NCBI RefSeq assembly: GCF_024713945.1
Contig: NC_134679.1
Location: 1,059,001 to 1,123,000, forward strand
Length of the DNA: 64,000 bases
From: Dermatophagoides farinae
Taxonomy: Eukaryota > Arthropoda > Arachnida > Sarcoptiformes > Pyroglyphidae
Direction of reading: 5' to 3'
Each line of letters opens with the position of its first letter. Within the stretch, counting starts at the first letter, position 1. Below, in pieces: positions 53,501-64,000 of this stretch. The notes beneath the pieces were generated by a model. It was not told the origin of the DNA, made no database searches, and saw only the letters and a program-made list of their open reading frames with translations. Both the position numbers and the translations under genes were made by a program.

Positions 53501-56500
53501 CATAAATCAAAATCCACATGTTTTTTCTGTTTGTGTATTCAAACTTGTCAAGGTATCTGTGTGCGTTCGTTCGTTCGTTCGTTTTTTTTTCATGTCAGAG
53601 GTTGTCATCTTATATACTCCAGATTTTTGTTTTGTTTTTTTTGCTCGGTATTTATAGATGACTAAGCATTTTTTTTTTGTTTATTTTCACCACTCATCAC
53701 AATGTTTTTTTGCTTTTTTTTCTGTTTGTTTCTAAAAAACTTTACTTGACTTTATATCATCCATTTACCAATACAACACCATTACACACACAGGAAAAAA
53801 ATTTCTAATTTTGTCTTGTCTTTTTTCTCATTTTTTTTTGCCTCCAAAAGGATTCGTGTGGAATTTTATGAAAATGAAAATACGATCAAAGAAAAATTAC
53901 ATGTATTTTTCATCAAAAATCAACGTACAAGTAAGTTTTCTCTGTTCATGTGGTGAATGAAAAAGAAAAAAAATTTTTTTTTTCGATCCAAATTTCCTTT
54001 TATGTTTTTTATTTTTTTTTTCATTTTTCTGGTCTGGTTGTCATCTTCATTCATTTATTCATTGTTTTTTTTTGTTGAAATGAAAAATCTGTCAAATTTT
54101 TGTTTTTTGTTTTTTTGTTTTTTTCCATTTTCACCATTCTCATCTAGGCCTTCAAATACGAATCATTAAAACCGTATTGAAATTGTTGACATGTTTATTC
54201 TACATTGTACGAGTGATATTCGATGCTGGACCATTGTTGGCAAATTGGTTTGTTTGTTGTTGTTGTTGTTTTTTTTCAAAATTTTCATTTTCATTTTTTT
54301 TGTTGTTATTCAGTTGTTGTTGTTTTTTTTTATTTTATTTTCACACATTTGACATTTTTGAGACAGGCAGCAATATAATATAGAAAAAAAAACTTGAGAC
54401 TTGATCATAAACAGAGATGAAAAAAAATGCCCAAAGACACACACACGCACACACCCACACACACAAACAGAAAAATCAAAACCTCCATATATATAGATTT
54501 TGTCAATACCAAATATTTCATCATTATCAACTTTGATTATTAATTAATCGATTAATTGTTTCTCTCTCTCTCGATACAATTCTCCAATGTCCAAGTTTCT
54601 TTTTGTGTGTTGTTTTTGTTTTTTTCATTTCATTTCCATTTCATTTAATCATCAATTATTTATTTTGTGAAAAACAAGTATTAAGCAGAAACCATTAAAA
54701 GCCATCACCATCATTCATCATTATCATTGTAATTAGATTATGTGTTTGAATATATAAAGTCATCATCATCATCATCATCATATTCATGTTGATGTCTTTT
54801 TTTTCTGGATATTATTAATAATATTATTATTACACATTTTTGTTTGTTTGTTTGTTTTTTTCATTCTAAATACAGATATATTCAGGAGGTTATTTATTTA
54901 TTTTTTTTTTGTTGTCTTGTTTTCAAAGAATTTCAAGTACACAAGTATAAAAATATGAAACCAGAAACAAAAGTTGAAAGTAATGAAATTATTAATGTTT
55001 CTCTCTGTTTCTGTATCTCTATCTTTTTTATGGATGTCAAACTAGGGATGCTTATCATAATTCTTTCTCGGCAGGCAAATTATTCTGTATAGGAATTATT
55101 TTTCTTTCAGGCATTTTTCTCTTTATTCCATTTCATTTTTATTATTATTATTAATGTTGTTGTTGTTGTTGTGTCACAAAATTCTGGTTAATTTCTGGCT
55201 AATTTTCATTTTTTTTTCTACACCATGTTTATATATATATATAGCCATGGATGTCCACCACCGGATCTAACAAATCAAACATCACCAAATTATAATTCAA
55301 TGTATGATTGTCGTATGTATGATAATCGATGGCTTCCAGTCAATGTTTCTGCACAGATGGCACCATTAAATTGGTATGTCTTTTTTTTTGTTTTTATTTT
55401 GGGGGTGGTGGTGGGGGGTTGGTTAGTCACTGATGAAGCTGATGAAAACCATATTCATGTGTGACAATTTAAAATGATAATGGTTTATCACTATTCTTGT
55501 TCTAGGCGTGCCATAATCTGGGTGGACAGATCATTTGGGGTTTGGTTTTTACAGGTATGTGCAGATATTTTTTTTATTACCCATCTTGATCTAATTTTTC
55601 ATTTATTCCTCCATTTATTTTTTTTCAAATAAATTAATTACTTTCAATTCATCTTGAATGCTTTTTTCATTGCAATTTTGCTTGCAACGACAAATTTTTT
55701 TTTTTTTTGGTTTTGCTGAATCTAAAAAAAATTTTCCACACATCACACACATATCCTTCATTCATCAAAAAAAAAATCGAAAAAACGAAACAAAACGAAA
55801 CGAAATGAAAAACAAACAGTCAATTATATCAATGATGTGCTTTACGGAGGCCTTATTATTAGCTTATCTAAGCAACAAGGTGAGTGATGATTCGTGATTT
55901 TTTTTCTGATTTCTTTGGATTGCAATCAAAACAAAAGAAGTAGAAGAAAGTTTTCTTTATTTTTATGCAAATTATGCAACGTGTTCAATTGTGTATGCAA
56001 CAACGACGACAACAACAACACAGGAATAAAATTACGAAAATTCAAAGTTGTCATCACATTAACAAAGCAACAGAGAGGAATAAAATAATTTTCTCACCTT
56101 CATCATCATCATTATCATCATCATTGTAATCAAGTTGACAGAATTGATTTAATTTTTTTCTCTCATTACTTTGTTTGTTCACTACACAAAACACTGAATA
56201 TTCTCATTACATCATCTTTTTGAAATGATTATCATTCAGATCATCATCATCACCATCTATATTCAACCCAATGGCACTAACCATGAAACCGAAAGAAAAA
56301 ATAAGAAATTCTTCAGGTCATGGCATAATTATTTGCATCATTGGCAATTTGCTGTCAAAAAATGGCAGTATTTATCATTTTGTGTGTGTGTGTGTGTGCA
56401 TGTTCTCTATGGGTTCAAATTTCCAATTTATACGAAAAAATTGAATTTTCACACACACACACACACACACACACAATGCATCAAAATACAAGAATTTTTT

Positions 56501-59500
56501 TTCTTTTAATCATAATACAGGAAATTTAACAAATACGAACAGAAAATATTGAAAAAAAATCACTAATGGTATTTCATTTTCTTTTTTTTCTCATTTTTTC
56601 ATTTTTTTCATGCTGTTCCTGATCATTATTTTCTATTCAAACAAAAATTCTGTAACGGCCTGAATTCTGTAATCTGAATATTCATATATATACACACGCA
56701 CACACACACAGGGAAATTGTTTACAAACAATTTTTACATTTCAATTTGTCGTTGAAATCATCACTAATCTTCCATACATTGTATCGGTAAGTAGTAGTAA
56801 TTTTATATTTTCATATATTATAGCATCGATCATGTTTCATTTTTATTTCATATTTAATAATCAAAAAATCAAATCACCTAATCTCTAGATAGATTCAGGT
56901 TATTATTTATCATGTAAATTTTCATTATCATTATTTTGCCATTTTTTTTCGTCATCATCATTCGGTTGAAATATATTAATCACGTTGTAGCCACAAGAAG
57001 ATGAAAAAAAAATCAACAAATTCTTTGAAGAATTCAGAATCAGAATTCTATTGTGCAATATCAGGAAAAAAAAACAACAAATTGAATGAAAATTAGAAAT
57101 TCCGTCATATCATTTATATTTACTCTATATCGGGTTTTTTCTGTTCTTTTTTTTCTGTATGAAACTTTTTTTTCTGTACCGAAAAAAAAACCAGTAAAAG
57201 TACAAAACGGAAGCAAAAAGGAACAAAAAAAAAGTTGATTCAATTCACCATTCACCATTCATTCAGTGATAATGAAATCACAATTTTTTTTTTCATCATT
57301 CGCATTTTATTTGTTTGTCAACTGCAGCTAAATTTTAGCTCAACGATGATACTGATTCTGATTCTGTGTCTGGTGTGTGTGTGTGTGTCGAAACTTTTCA
57401 TCATCATCATCATCATCGACATTTTTTTTACTATATTTAAAACTTTTTTTTTTACTCCTGACTGATGCCAATCACATTGTTTTTTTTTCTCTCGTTTTTT
57501 TTTCTTACCAGTTTTTCTATTCACCTTTACGTAATCTTTTTGTTCCATCATTTTTAAATTGTTGGCTGGCTAAATATACGTTGGAAAATATGTTTGTAAG
57601 TCATATACACACTCACACGCTGTTTTTTTTTGTTGAAAAAAAAATTTAAAATCCAACCATTTAGACATAATAAAGTCTATTAAAGTTTATTAGATCAATA
57701 ATCTACATGTTGGTATGATGTGCGTTCCAGGAATTTGTGCATGTGTGTGTTCCAAATGGTTCGTGGAGAATTTATTTCACCACAACAACAAACAAAATAC
57801 GACGTAATTGAATATTGAAATATATAAATAAAACCAAAATGGTTATGAGCTAATTTAGGCAGAGAGGAGTGCAGGATAGAAATGAGGGAGAGAGAGTGAG
57901 AGAGAAAAACCGATTTATAAAATCGTTTTGAAAATCTCTAAAACTTGAACTTGATCTGTGTCTGAAATATTCATGAGAAAATTTTCTTTTTTTTTTCATA
58001 AATCGATTTTTTTCATTCATTCTAGAATCTAGAATCTAGAATTTTTTTTCATTCACGTTTTGTTTATGATTCTTTTAGATTCGGAATTCTTTTTCCTTCT
58101 TTCTTTCGCAATGAACCATTAAACATACCATTACATTTTCTGTTTTTTTTTTTTTTCTTTGATTAACATAATTTAATCGTTAATAATTTGATCCATGAAC
58201 TAAACGAAAAAAAAAATTATTGTTTTTTTGCCTCTTTAAAACTAACCACACACACACACACTGACCACACAGAACGATTTGAATCGTGCCATGCAACGTT
58301 CACAATCGGCACTATCACAACGTTTAATGATTCTTTCGGCAACATTATTATGTCTTATATTTACGAGGTAATTTTTTTGGCTACTCGATGATTTTAATGT
58401 TTGTTTAATTTTTTTTTCTGAAATTTAAATTTTTCAATAATTTTTTTTTTTTGGTTTTTGTTTCAGTCTTTGTGGATTTCAACATTTTCAACGTGCCGGT
58501 GGACGTAATGTTGATCTATTTGAAAGCCTTTATTTTGTTGTTGTAACATTTGCAACCGTTGGTTATGGTGATTATAAACCCGATCGTTGGCCATCACAGC
58601 TGTTTATGGTCATTATGATTGGTGTTGCCTTGATTGTATTGCCTACACAATTTGAACAGTTAGCATATACATGGATGGAACGACAAAAACTTGGTGGTAG
58701 TTATAGGTATGTTGTAACTGAACTATTTGAATGACTATTTGAACAAAAAAAAAAAAAAAAAAAACAACCAATTTAGAATTAGTGAATTGCCCAAATTAAA
58801 TGTTTTTTTTTGTTCATTGTCGTTTCATTTAAATTGAAATTCCTTCCACACGCACACACACAGACTTTGACATCCTTTTCACAATCATCTCTCTTGATAA
58901 TAATCATTATGATGATGAGATATATGATGATGAATCATCACCATTATCATCATCTAATTCCCTTTGAAACGAATAAGTCATCAAAAAACAATTTAACCGT
59001 GTTTTTTTTTCATGTATCGGGTATATTTTGATATTGAAAATAAATGAAATTCATGTCAAATTTTATGATTACATGAAAAATAGAACTGAAAAAATTATCG
59101 ATGATGATCCCATAAACATACACATACACACTGACCAAATGAAACTTATTAAATTTTCATTCACGTTTCGTTTCATTTGAAATTTATATCAAAAACGATC
59201 TTTATTTATATGTGAATGAATCAAGAAAAACATACAGACAAAATTGGTTTATGATCATTATTATGTTACACTACCTATCTATCTATCTATCTATCTAATA
59301 TTTCTTTTTCTTCAATAATTTTTTTTTTTTTTTGGATTCATGATGATGATGATTCGTGACTTTATTCTTTTTTTTTCTCTACAAGATTCATTCATTCATT
59401 CATTCATTCATTCATTTATTCCGGTAATTTTCATTCTAAATGAATGAACAAAAAGTGGAAGATAACGAAAAAAAAAAAATTTTTTTTTTTGTCTTTTTCC

Positions 59501-61566
59501 GAACAAATTATGACCACCTAGATTTATTATCATTAGAATGGAAATCTTCAGACCCGGGTTTCTTTCTGTCTGTGTGATGGGCGGCGTCACATACATTCAT
59601 ATCAGTTATTTAATAATAATTGGAATATCAAATTTTTTTTTTGTTATATATGATCATCATCAAACCCCGAACCCTAGATCACTAGATCATTCGATCACGA
59701 TTGATATCTTATCCGGTATTTTCTAATTATCAATCGAATGAATAACCCTCAAAAAAAAAGAAAATCTAATAATATGAAAATTATTCCAGTTTTGGTTTGG
59801 TTCATTACATTTCATTTCATTTTTTTTTTATTTCTAAAATGAAGAATTATGTATATTACTGAGAACCTGTCAAACTTAATTTAGTTTTACATATATGTAC
59901 ACACACACAGAATATTCTTTATTATATAATAAAGAATATGACATTCATGTCATAAAACAAAAAAAATGATAATAAATTGAAACAAATAATAATTGACAAT
60001 ACATTATTATTTTGTTTTTTTCCTAGTACTCATCGTGCTCAAACAGAAAAACATGTTGTCGTTTGTTCCACAACACTTGGATCAGATACTGTGATGGATT
60101 TTTTGAATGAATTTTATGCTCATCCTTTATTACAGGTAACAAATTTATTGTTGATGATGTAATTTTTTTTTTTTTTTTTTTGAAATGTAAAACTGAAAAC
60201 TTGCCACTTTTAATTCGTTAATATATATAGGATTTTTATGTTGTACTATTATCACCATGTGAATTGGATACAACAATGAAAATGATATTACAGATGCCAA
60301 TGTGGGTACAACGTGTCATCTATCTACAAGGTTCAGCATTAAAAGATACGGATCTAACAAGGGCAAGAATGAATGCAGCTGAAGCCTGTTTTATATTGGC
60401 TGCACGTAATTATAATGATCGATCGGCTGCTGTAATTATTGAATTTTTTTTTCTGTTTATTTATTCTGTTTCACATCAACAACAACAACAACAACAACAA
60501 TAGACCTTTTGATTTGTAGTTTGACCTCATTTTTGTCTCCAAAAAAAAAATAACTCCATCCTATAGGCTCTTAATCCATTTGAAATGATACTACTGATTC
60601 CTGATAGCACAGCCATTAAAAGATTAGCTTTTTTTGATGAATTTTTTTCGGTCTATTCAATATTAACATTCAGAGATTCTCTGTTTGTGTGACTGTATTC
60701 AGCTATTTAATTGAAAACAAATAATAATTTGATTCTGAATAAAAAAAATGGGTATCAATTAAACTGTTGTATAGTTAATTAGTTGAAGATAAAAAGATGA
60801 TTGAAAAGAAGAGAATATTCTGTTGATTTATTTCAATTTTTTTTGTCAGATTCTCGGTCTATTTCTATGTTTTTTTTTCGTACACTAATTAATCGATTAA
60901 TAATTGATTTAATTATAATTTGAATATTTGTTTTGTTTTCTTTTTTTTTTTGATTCAAAAACATCATTATATAGGATCAACATACAATTCTAAGATCATG
61001 GGCAGTACGAGATTTTGCACCAAACGTTCCACAATATATACAGATATTTCGTCCGGAAAATAAAATTCATGTTGCATTTGCCGGTAAATATGCAAATCAC
61101 ATTTTTTGTTTTGTTTTGTTTTGTTTGATTGTGATAAAATCAATTTTTTTTTTTCGTTCAAAATTGAAAAAATAAACACAAACACAGAACACGTTGTTTG
61201 TGAAGATGAATTCAAATATGCATTATTGGCCAATAATTGTCTATGTCCAGGAACATCTACATTGGTCACATTATTATTGCATACATCACGTGGACAGTAA
61301 GTGGTGATTTAATATATTGCAAACAAAAAAAAAAAAATTTCATTTCCTCACTTCATTTGTTTTTTTTCCGGTTATTGATGCATTAACCAACCAATCAATC
61401 AATAATAATAAAATAGAGAAGGTCAAACATCGGATGAAGAATGGCATCGTTTATATGGAAAATGTTCAGGCAATGAAATTTATCATATAAGACTTGGTGA
61501 TAGCCGATTTTTTGGTGAATATGAAGGAAAAAGTTTTACCTATGCTTCATTTCATTCACATCGAAA
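30787..61566 (+). CDS. slo2: Sodium-activated-type potassium channel SLO2 (KCNT/Slack-Slick family), partial at window end
   Basis: Shared exons: 53851-53930, 54148-54247, 55245-55373, 55506-55554, 55820-55879, 56712-56786, 57512-57595, 58273-58367, 58467-58706, 60027-60135, 60231-60431, 60975-61083, 61188-61296, 61417-61566. All have GT-AG borders and matching phases (530 codons). Either first coding exon (30787-31136 or 46886-47370) joins in phase 2. The protein reads [25 protein letters not shown]1, an extracellular CHGCPPP loop with two N-glycosylation sequons, S2, S3, an uncharged-type S4 ([18 protein letters not shown]), S5, pore with TVGYGD, S6 ([13 protein letters not shown]) and RCK1 ([44 protein letters not shown]). 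The next exon and RCK2 lie outside. SLO2 channels are high-conductance, Na+/Cl--modulated K+ channels of neurons and muscle. Residue order matches Slack/Slick continuously, with no missing exon up to the edge. Confidence 0.93.
34126..34161. repeat. (CA)18 microsatellite
   Basis: Uninterrupted CA run in the SLO2 intron. Confidence 0.92.
34553..34581. repeat. (ATC)n microsatellite
   Basis: Uninterrupted ATC/CAT triplets in the SLO2 intron. Confidence 0.9.
35271..35299. repeat. 29-nt T homopolymer
   Basis: The longest T-run I noticed, following a GT repeat and ending in G. Confidence 0.9.
36515..36542. repeat. (GA)14 microsatellite
   Basis: Uninterrupted GA run followed by AAAAG units. Confidence 0.92.
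38101..38129. repeat. (CA)14 microsatellite
   Basis: Uninterrupted CA run in the SLO2 intron, about 360 nt before the 30-bp palindrome. Confidence 0.92.
38485..38514. repeat. 30-bp perfect palindrome
   Basis: Arms of 15 nt with no spacer. The left arm is AATGGCAAACAGAAT and the right arm is its exact reverse complement. It lies in the giant SLO2 intron and is not built from simple repeats. Confidence 0.95.
46886..47370 (+). CDS. slo2: SLO2 alternative first coding exon B
   Basis: 485 nt from ATG 46886, encoding [18 protein letters not shown], a Thr/Ala-rich run, then a more complex segment ([40 protein letters not shown]) ending DNVAQLIPR. The donor CCAAG|GTATAT leaves phase 2, identical to exon A, so it also splices to the shared exon at 53851 (IPRIRVEFY). 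No LPPRYRFR element is present, so it encodes a different cytoplasmic N-terminus. It could also be an internal exon with an upstream acceptor, because the frame stays open to about 46775. Confidence 0.65.
47498..47534. repeat. (CAA)n microsatellite
   Basis: CAA triplets, followed about 80 nt later by the complementary GTT triplets (about 47602-47631). The pair could fold as a long stem in RNA. Confidence 0.85.
49363..49469. repeat. Pair of A-runs (26 and 23 nt) flanking a 58-nt unique segment
   Basis: A-runs at 49363-49388 and 49447-49469, both preceded by C, enclose a non-repetitive segment (49389-49446). The layout resembles tails of retroposed sequence, but nothing in the segment is recognised. 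Confidence 0.6.
59275..59297. repeat. (CTAT)n microsatellite
   Basis: CTAT tetranucleotide repeat in the SLO2 intron between the S6 exon and the first RCK1 exon. Related ATCT units occur at about 42773-42800. Confidence 0.85.
59912..59939. repeat. 28-bp perfect A/T-rich palindrome
   Basis: Arms of 14 nt (left ATATTCTTTATTAT) with no spacer, followed at once by an 8-nt-arm inverted repeat, TATGACAT-tc-ATGTCATA. It lies 88 nt upstream of the 60027 exon. Confidence 0.9.
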
Positions 61567-62435
61567 GTAAGTAAATGAAATTTCACTATCTACCAGTGTG
61601 TGTGTGTGTGTGTGTATATGAATGCACATTGAGTATAAAAGTCACCAGAATAATAATAATAATAATAATGTCTTGCCGAATTTTTCTCTTGTTGGCCACT
61701 ATTTTCAAGACAATAAAATGGCTAATGGCTTTTTTTTCTGTCCAAAAAAAAAAAAAGAAAGAAAAAAAACCTAAATATAATTGACTTCAATCGAAATAGT
61801 AATTGTGTGTGTGTGTGTGTGTGTATACTGTTGCTGCTGTTGTGATTTATATATTATTGATCGACGTCAAATTTTTCACCGTTTTTTTTGTTGTTGTTGT
61901 TGTTGTTGAAACTACTTGAAACTTGAAAATAAAAGAATCCATGAAGAATCTGGTGATGATAGATTGAGAATAATAATAATAAAAATAATGAAAATATATT
62001 GAATCAATTGAAGTGGCCTACCGACGACGAATATTATAGAATGTAATTTCTAATTAAATGTATGTGCATGTGTGTGTGTGTGATATATATCAAGTGGTGA
62101 AAAAAAAAAATTTTTTTTTTTCATTGAAAAAAATCGAGGTCAAATTTTGTTTGTGTGAAAAAAAAATTGACAAACAACAAAGAATAATAAGAAATTCTAG
62201 AACAGTGGAAAAAATCAAATAAACAACAACAACAACAACAACAACAATGACAAAAATGATTTAAAAATTCTCTAATTTATTGGCATTGGTTTCATTTCAC
62301 ATACGAATTACTATTTTTAATTGAAGGCAACCAAAGAAATACTTGATATTTTTTTTTTGTCCACTTTGATCATCTTGGTATTGTGATTTTTGTTCACCTG
62401 AAAACATTCATAAATAAATTGCTGTTGGTGTTCGG
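61567..62435. other. Start of the next SLO2 intron / region before the unrecognised ORF
   Basis: Begins with the GTAAGT donor of the last visible SLO2 exon. It contains GT repeats (61597-61616, 61804-61824), A-runs, and CAA triplets (62223-62247). The expected next SLO2 residues (an exon starting like YGVCLIG) were not found here. Confidence 0.5.
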
Positions 62436-63752
62436 ATGTCAACAAAAAATGATGATGATGATGGTGGTGGTGGTGGCGGTGGTGGTGGTCGTCAAACGAA
62501 TGATCATCTATCATTATATAGATCAACACAGATCAATAAACGTATACCATCAAGATTAAATTCAATTGTAGTGAAAGAAGGTGAATATGTTTTAGCCGAT
62601 AGTGGTATTAAATTATCGAAACTTCGATTACAGCAACAACAAACCGATAATGATGATCATAATGATTCAAAACGACAACAACAACAACCGAAAACATTGT
62701 CAGTCAATAAAAGATCGATTAGTAAACGAAAAAATAATAAAAAAAGTCAAATTAAAAAACAACGAAATCAAAAATCACGACAATCAAAATCCAGATCAAC
62801 ATCATCGTTGAGTAATGTTGACCAACAACAATCACGATTAATACAATCAATAGTGACGAAAACAAACCAGGTGAAAAAAGTTCGTTCCGATGATGCAACG
62901 ATATTGTTACCGGTTGTTGAAGAATTTTCGAAAAATCTTAAACAAAAATTGCCCAATGTATTTGATCAAAAGTTGACAGCAGCAGTGAATAAAAATGATA
63001 ATAAAAGTCAAAAACGTAGCAATAATTCATTGCTAAAATCGTTAACGAAAAAATTGCTGACGAAAAAACAATCAAATCTCAATAATAATAATAATAATAA
63101 TGTCGATGGTGATGATTTTAATAATCAAATTAAACACGTTGATTCTGATGTACCAACTATATTGATTGCACCGGGTGATTATCAACATATTTTTAAATGT
63201 CCAAAAGTTAGTGTTGGTGGTGGTGGTCAACCGAAACAACAACAACAACAACTCGGACAACAACAGCAACAGCGACAGCAACAAAAATCAACAAAATTTC
63301 AATGGCGTGGAAAAAATAATGATTATTATCATATACAACATATACCATCGGATACACCATCATTATTGGTGGAAATAATGGTGAAAGAAAAACGTGTCAC
63401 CGATAAAGAGATTGATGAATGGAATAAAATTCGTGAAAAAATGAAAATGATAATTAATAACGATCAACATCCAGTAAAGACAATAATAATGAATGATGCT
63501 AATTCTAACGTTGATGATGATTCGAATAAAAGTCAAAGTAATAAAGATATGAAAAATGTACAACAACAACAACAACAACAACAACCACAACAACAACAAA
63601 AAATGATAAAGAAAAAGAATCGTGAATGTTCAAAGAGAATAAAAACAATAAATAATCTGGAAAATTCTGTTGTTGATATCGATGATGATGTTGGTGGATT
63701 TGTAGATGATAATAACGGTGCTGGTACATGTTGTAGCTGTCAAATTATTTGA
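62436..63752 (+). CDS. Unrecognised 438-aa Gln/Asn/Lys-rich protein with repeated SDxP(T/S)xL motif and CaaX-like end
   Basis: Intronless ORF from ATG 62436; an in-frame TAA at 62415 and no AG acceptor between them support this start. The protein is basic and low complexity in parts (Gly run 10-18, poly-Gln, poly-Asn, Lys/Arg-rich 80-130). Between these sit conserved-looking blocks: IPSRLNSIVVKEGEYVLADSG (about 37-57), SDDATILLPVVEEF, SDVPTILIAPGDY and SDTPSLLVEIM. The C-terminus is CCSCQII, ending in a CaaX-type prenylation box with neighbouring Cys. I do not recognise the family. It lies on the same strand as SLO2 and, if that gene continues, inside its intron. AATAAA at 63864-63869 could end its transcript. 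Confidence 0.6.
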   Translation: MSTKNDDDDGGGGGGGGGRQTNDHLSLYRSTQINKRIPSRLNSIVVKEGEYVLADSGIKLSKLRLQQQQTDNDDHNDSKRQQQQPKTLSVNKRSISKRKNNKKSQIKKQRNQKSRQSKSRSTSSLSNVDQQQSRLIQSIVTKTNQVKKVRSDDATILLPVVEEFSKNLKQKLPNVFDQKLTAAVNKNDNKSQKRSNNSLLKSLTKKLLTKKQSNLNNNNNNNVDGDDFNNQIKHVDSDVPTILIAPGDYQHIFKCPKVSVGGGGQPKQQQQQLGQQQQQRQQQKSTKFQWRGKNNDYYHIQHIPSDTPSLLVEIMVKEKRVTDKEIDEWNKIREKMKMIINNDQHPVKTIIMNDANSNVDDDSNKSQSNKDMKNVQQQQQQQQPQQQQKMIKKKNRECSKRIKTINNLENSVVDIDDDVGGFVDDNNGAGTCCSCQII

Positions 63753-64000
63753 AAAAAAAGGTAGAAAAACAAAATTTGCAATGCAAAAAAATCCAAATCA
63801 ACAACAACAACAACAACAGCAACGAGTGAATAATTTATACAAACAACAACAACAACAACAACAAATAAAACGAATGAATTTTTTTTTTCGTTTATAAATT
63901 AATCATATCAAGATTAAAACGACGACAGAGAAGAGAGGAGAAAGAGTGAAAAAAACTTTGTAATTCTGTATTTTTTTTTCAAACTGTAATAATTTTTAAA
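63753..64000. other. 3' flank of the unrecognised ORF
   Basis: CAA/CAG triplets and an AATAAA at 63864-63869, then purine-rich sequence to the window edge. No SLO2 exon seen. Confidence 0.45.

Larger units (their letters stand above)
47371..53850. other. SLO2 intron between exon B and the shared exons
   Basis: About 6.5 kb. It contains CAA repeats (47498-47534), two long A-runs (49363-49388, 49447-49469), CA/GT repeats, an ATG repeat (53462-53485) and two short non-repetitive open stretches (about 48075-48286 and 51091-51244) described as findings. No secure exon. Confidence 0.5.

Noticed and set aside
60432-60503. Read-through end of the 60231 SLO2 exon into a poly-Gln tail
   Set aside because: The GTAATT donor and the next exon at 60975 restore the conserved RCK1 sequence exactly; the tail is intronic CAA repeat.

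Overview
The window is nuclear DNA from a eukaryote. It is strongly A+T-rich by eye, and its genes are split by spliceosomal GT-AG introns, many of only 60-120 nt. CAA/GTT, CAT/GAT and CA/GT microsatellites and long T/A homopolymers fill the spaces between exons. The protein set is animal: muscle myosin alkali light chain, SLC26 and SLC25 carriers, a sodium-activated-type K+ channel and ESCRT VTA1. Together with the compact introns and the repeat style this suggests an astigmatid mite, most likely a house-dust-mite relative (Dermatophagoides-like). The species is an inference. The myosin light chain would then belong to the group 26 mite allergens.

Layout. 0.5-9.5 kb is gene-dense: a TTF1/Reb1-like Myb factor (+), the pseudouridine synthase RPUSD4 (+), myosin alkali light chain in five exons (+), a domesticated integrase of the KRBA2/SCAND3 type (+), and, convergent with it, BPHL/valacyclovirase (-). 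VTA1 (-) lies at 11.5-12.6 kb. A Ca2+-regulated mitochondrial carrier (SCaMC, +) spans 16.2-19.1 kb and converges on an SLC26 anion transporter (-) at 20.0-23.2 kb. From about 30.8 kb to the end the window is occupied mainly by one very large gene, a SLO2/KCNT potassium channel (+). It has two alternative first coding exons (30.8 and 46.9 kb) joined to 14 shared exons (53.9-61.6 kb) that encode S1-S6, the pore and most of RCK1; the gene runs off the window. A 438-codon unrecognised ORF (62.4-63.8 kb, +) sits downstream of the last visible channel exon.

The genes do not form a pathway; this is ordinary animal gene order. I found no transposon with an intact transposase or reverse transcriptase, no tRNA or rRNA, and no CRISPR or operon-like system. 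The more unusual items are the integrase-derived gene, the alternative channel N-termini, the novel ORF with a CaaX-like end, overlapping N-terminal ORFs in the carrier gene, a 30-bp perfect palindrome, CA-repeat 3' splice sites, and a consistent boundary rule at long homopolymers (T-runs end in G; A-runs start after C). Exon boundaries were placed by hand from GT-AG sites, reading phase and family similarity recalled from memory. No alignment was run.
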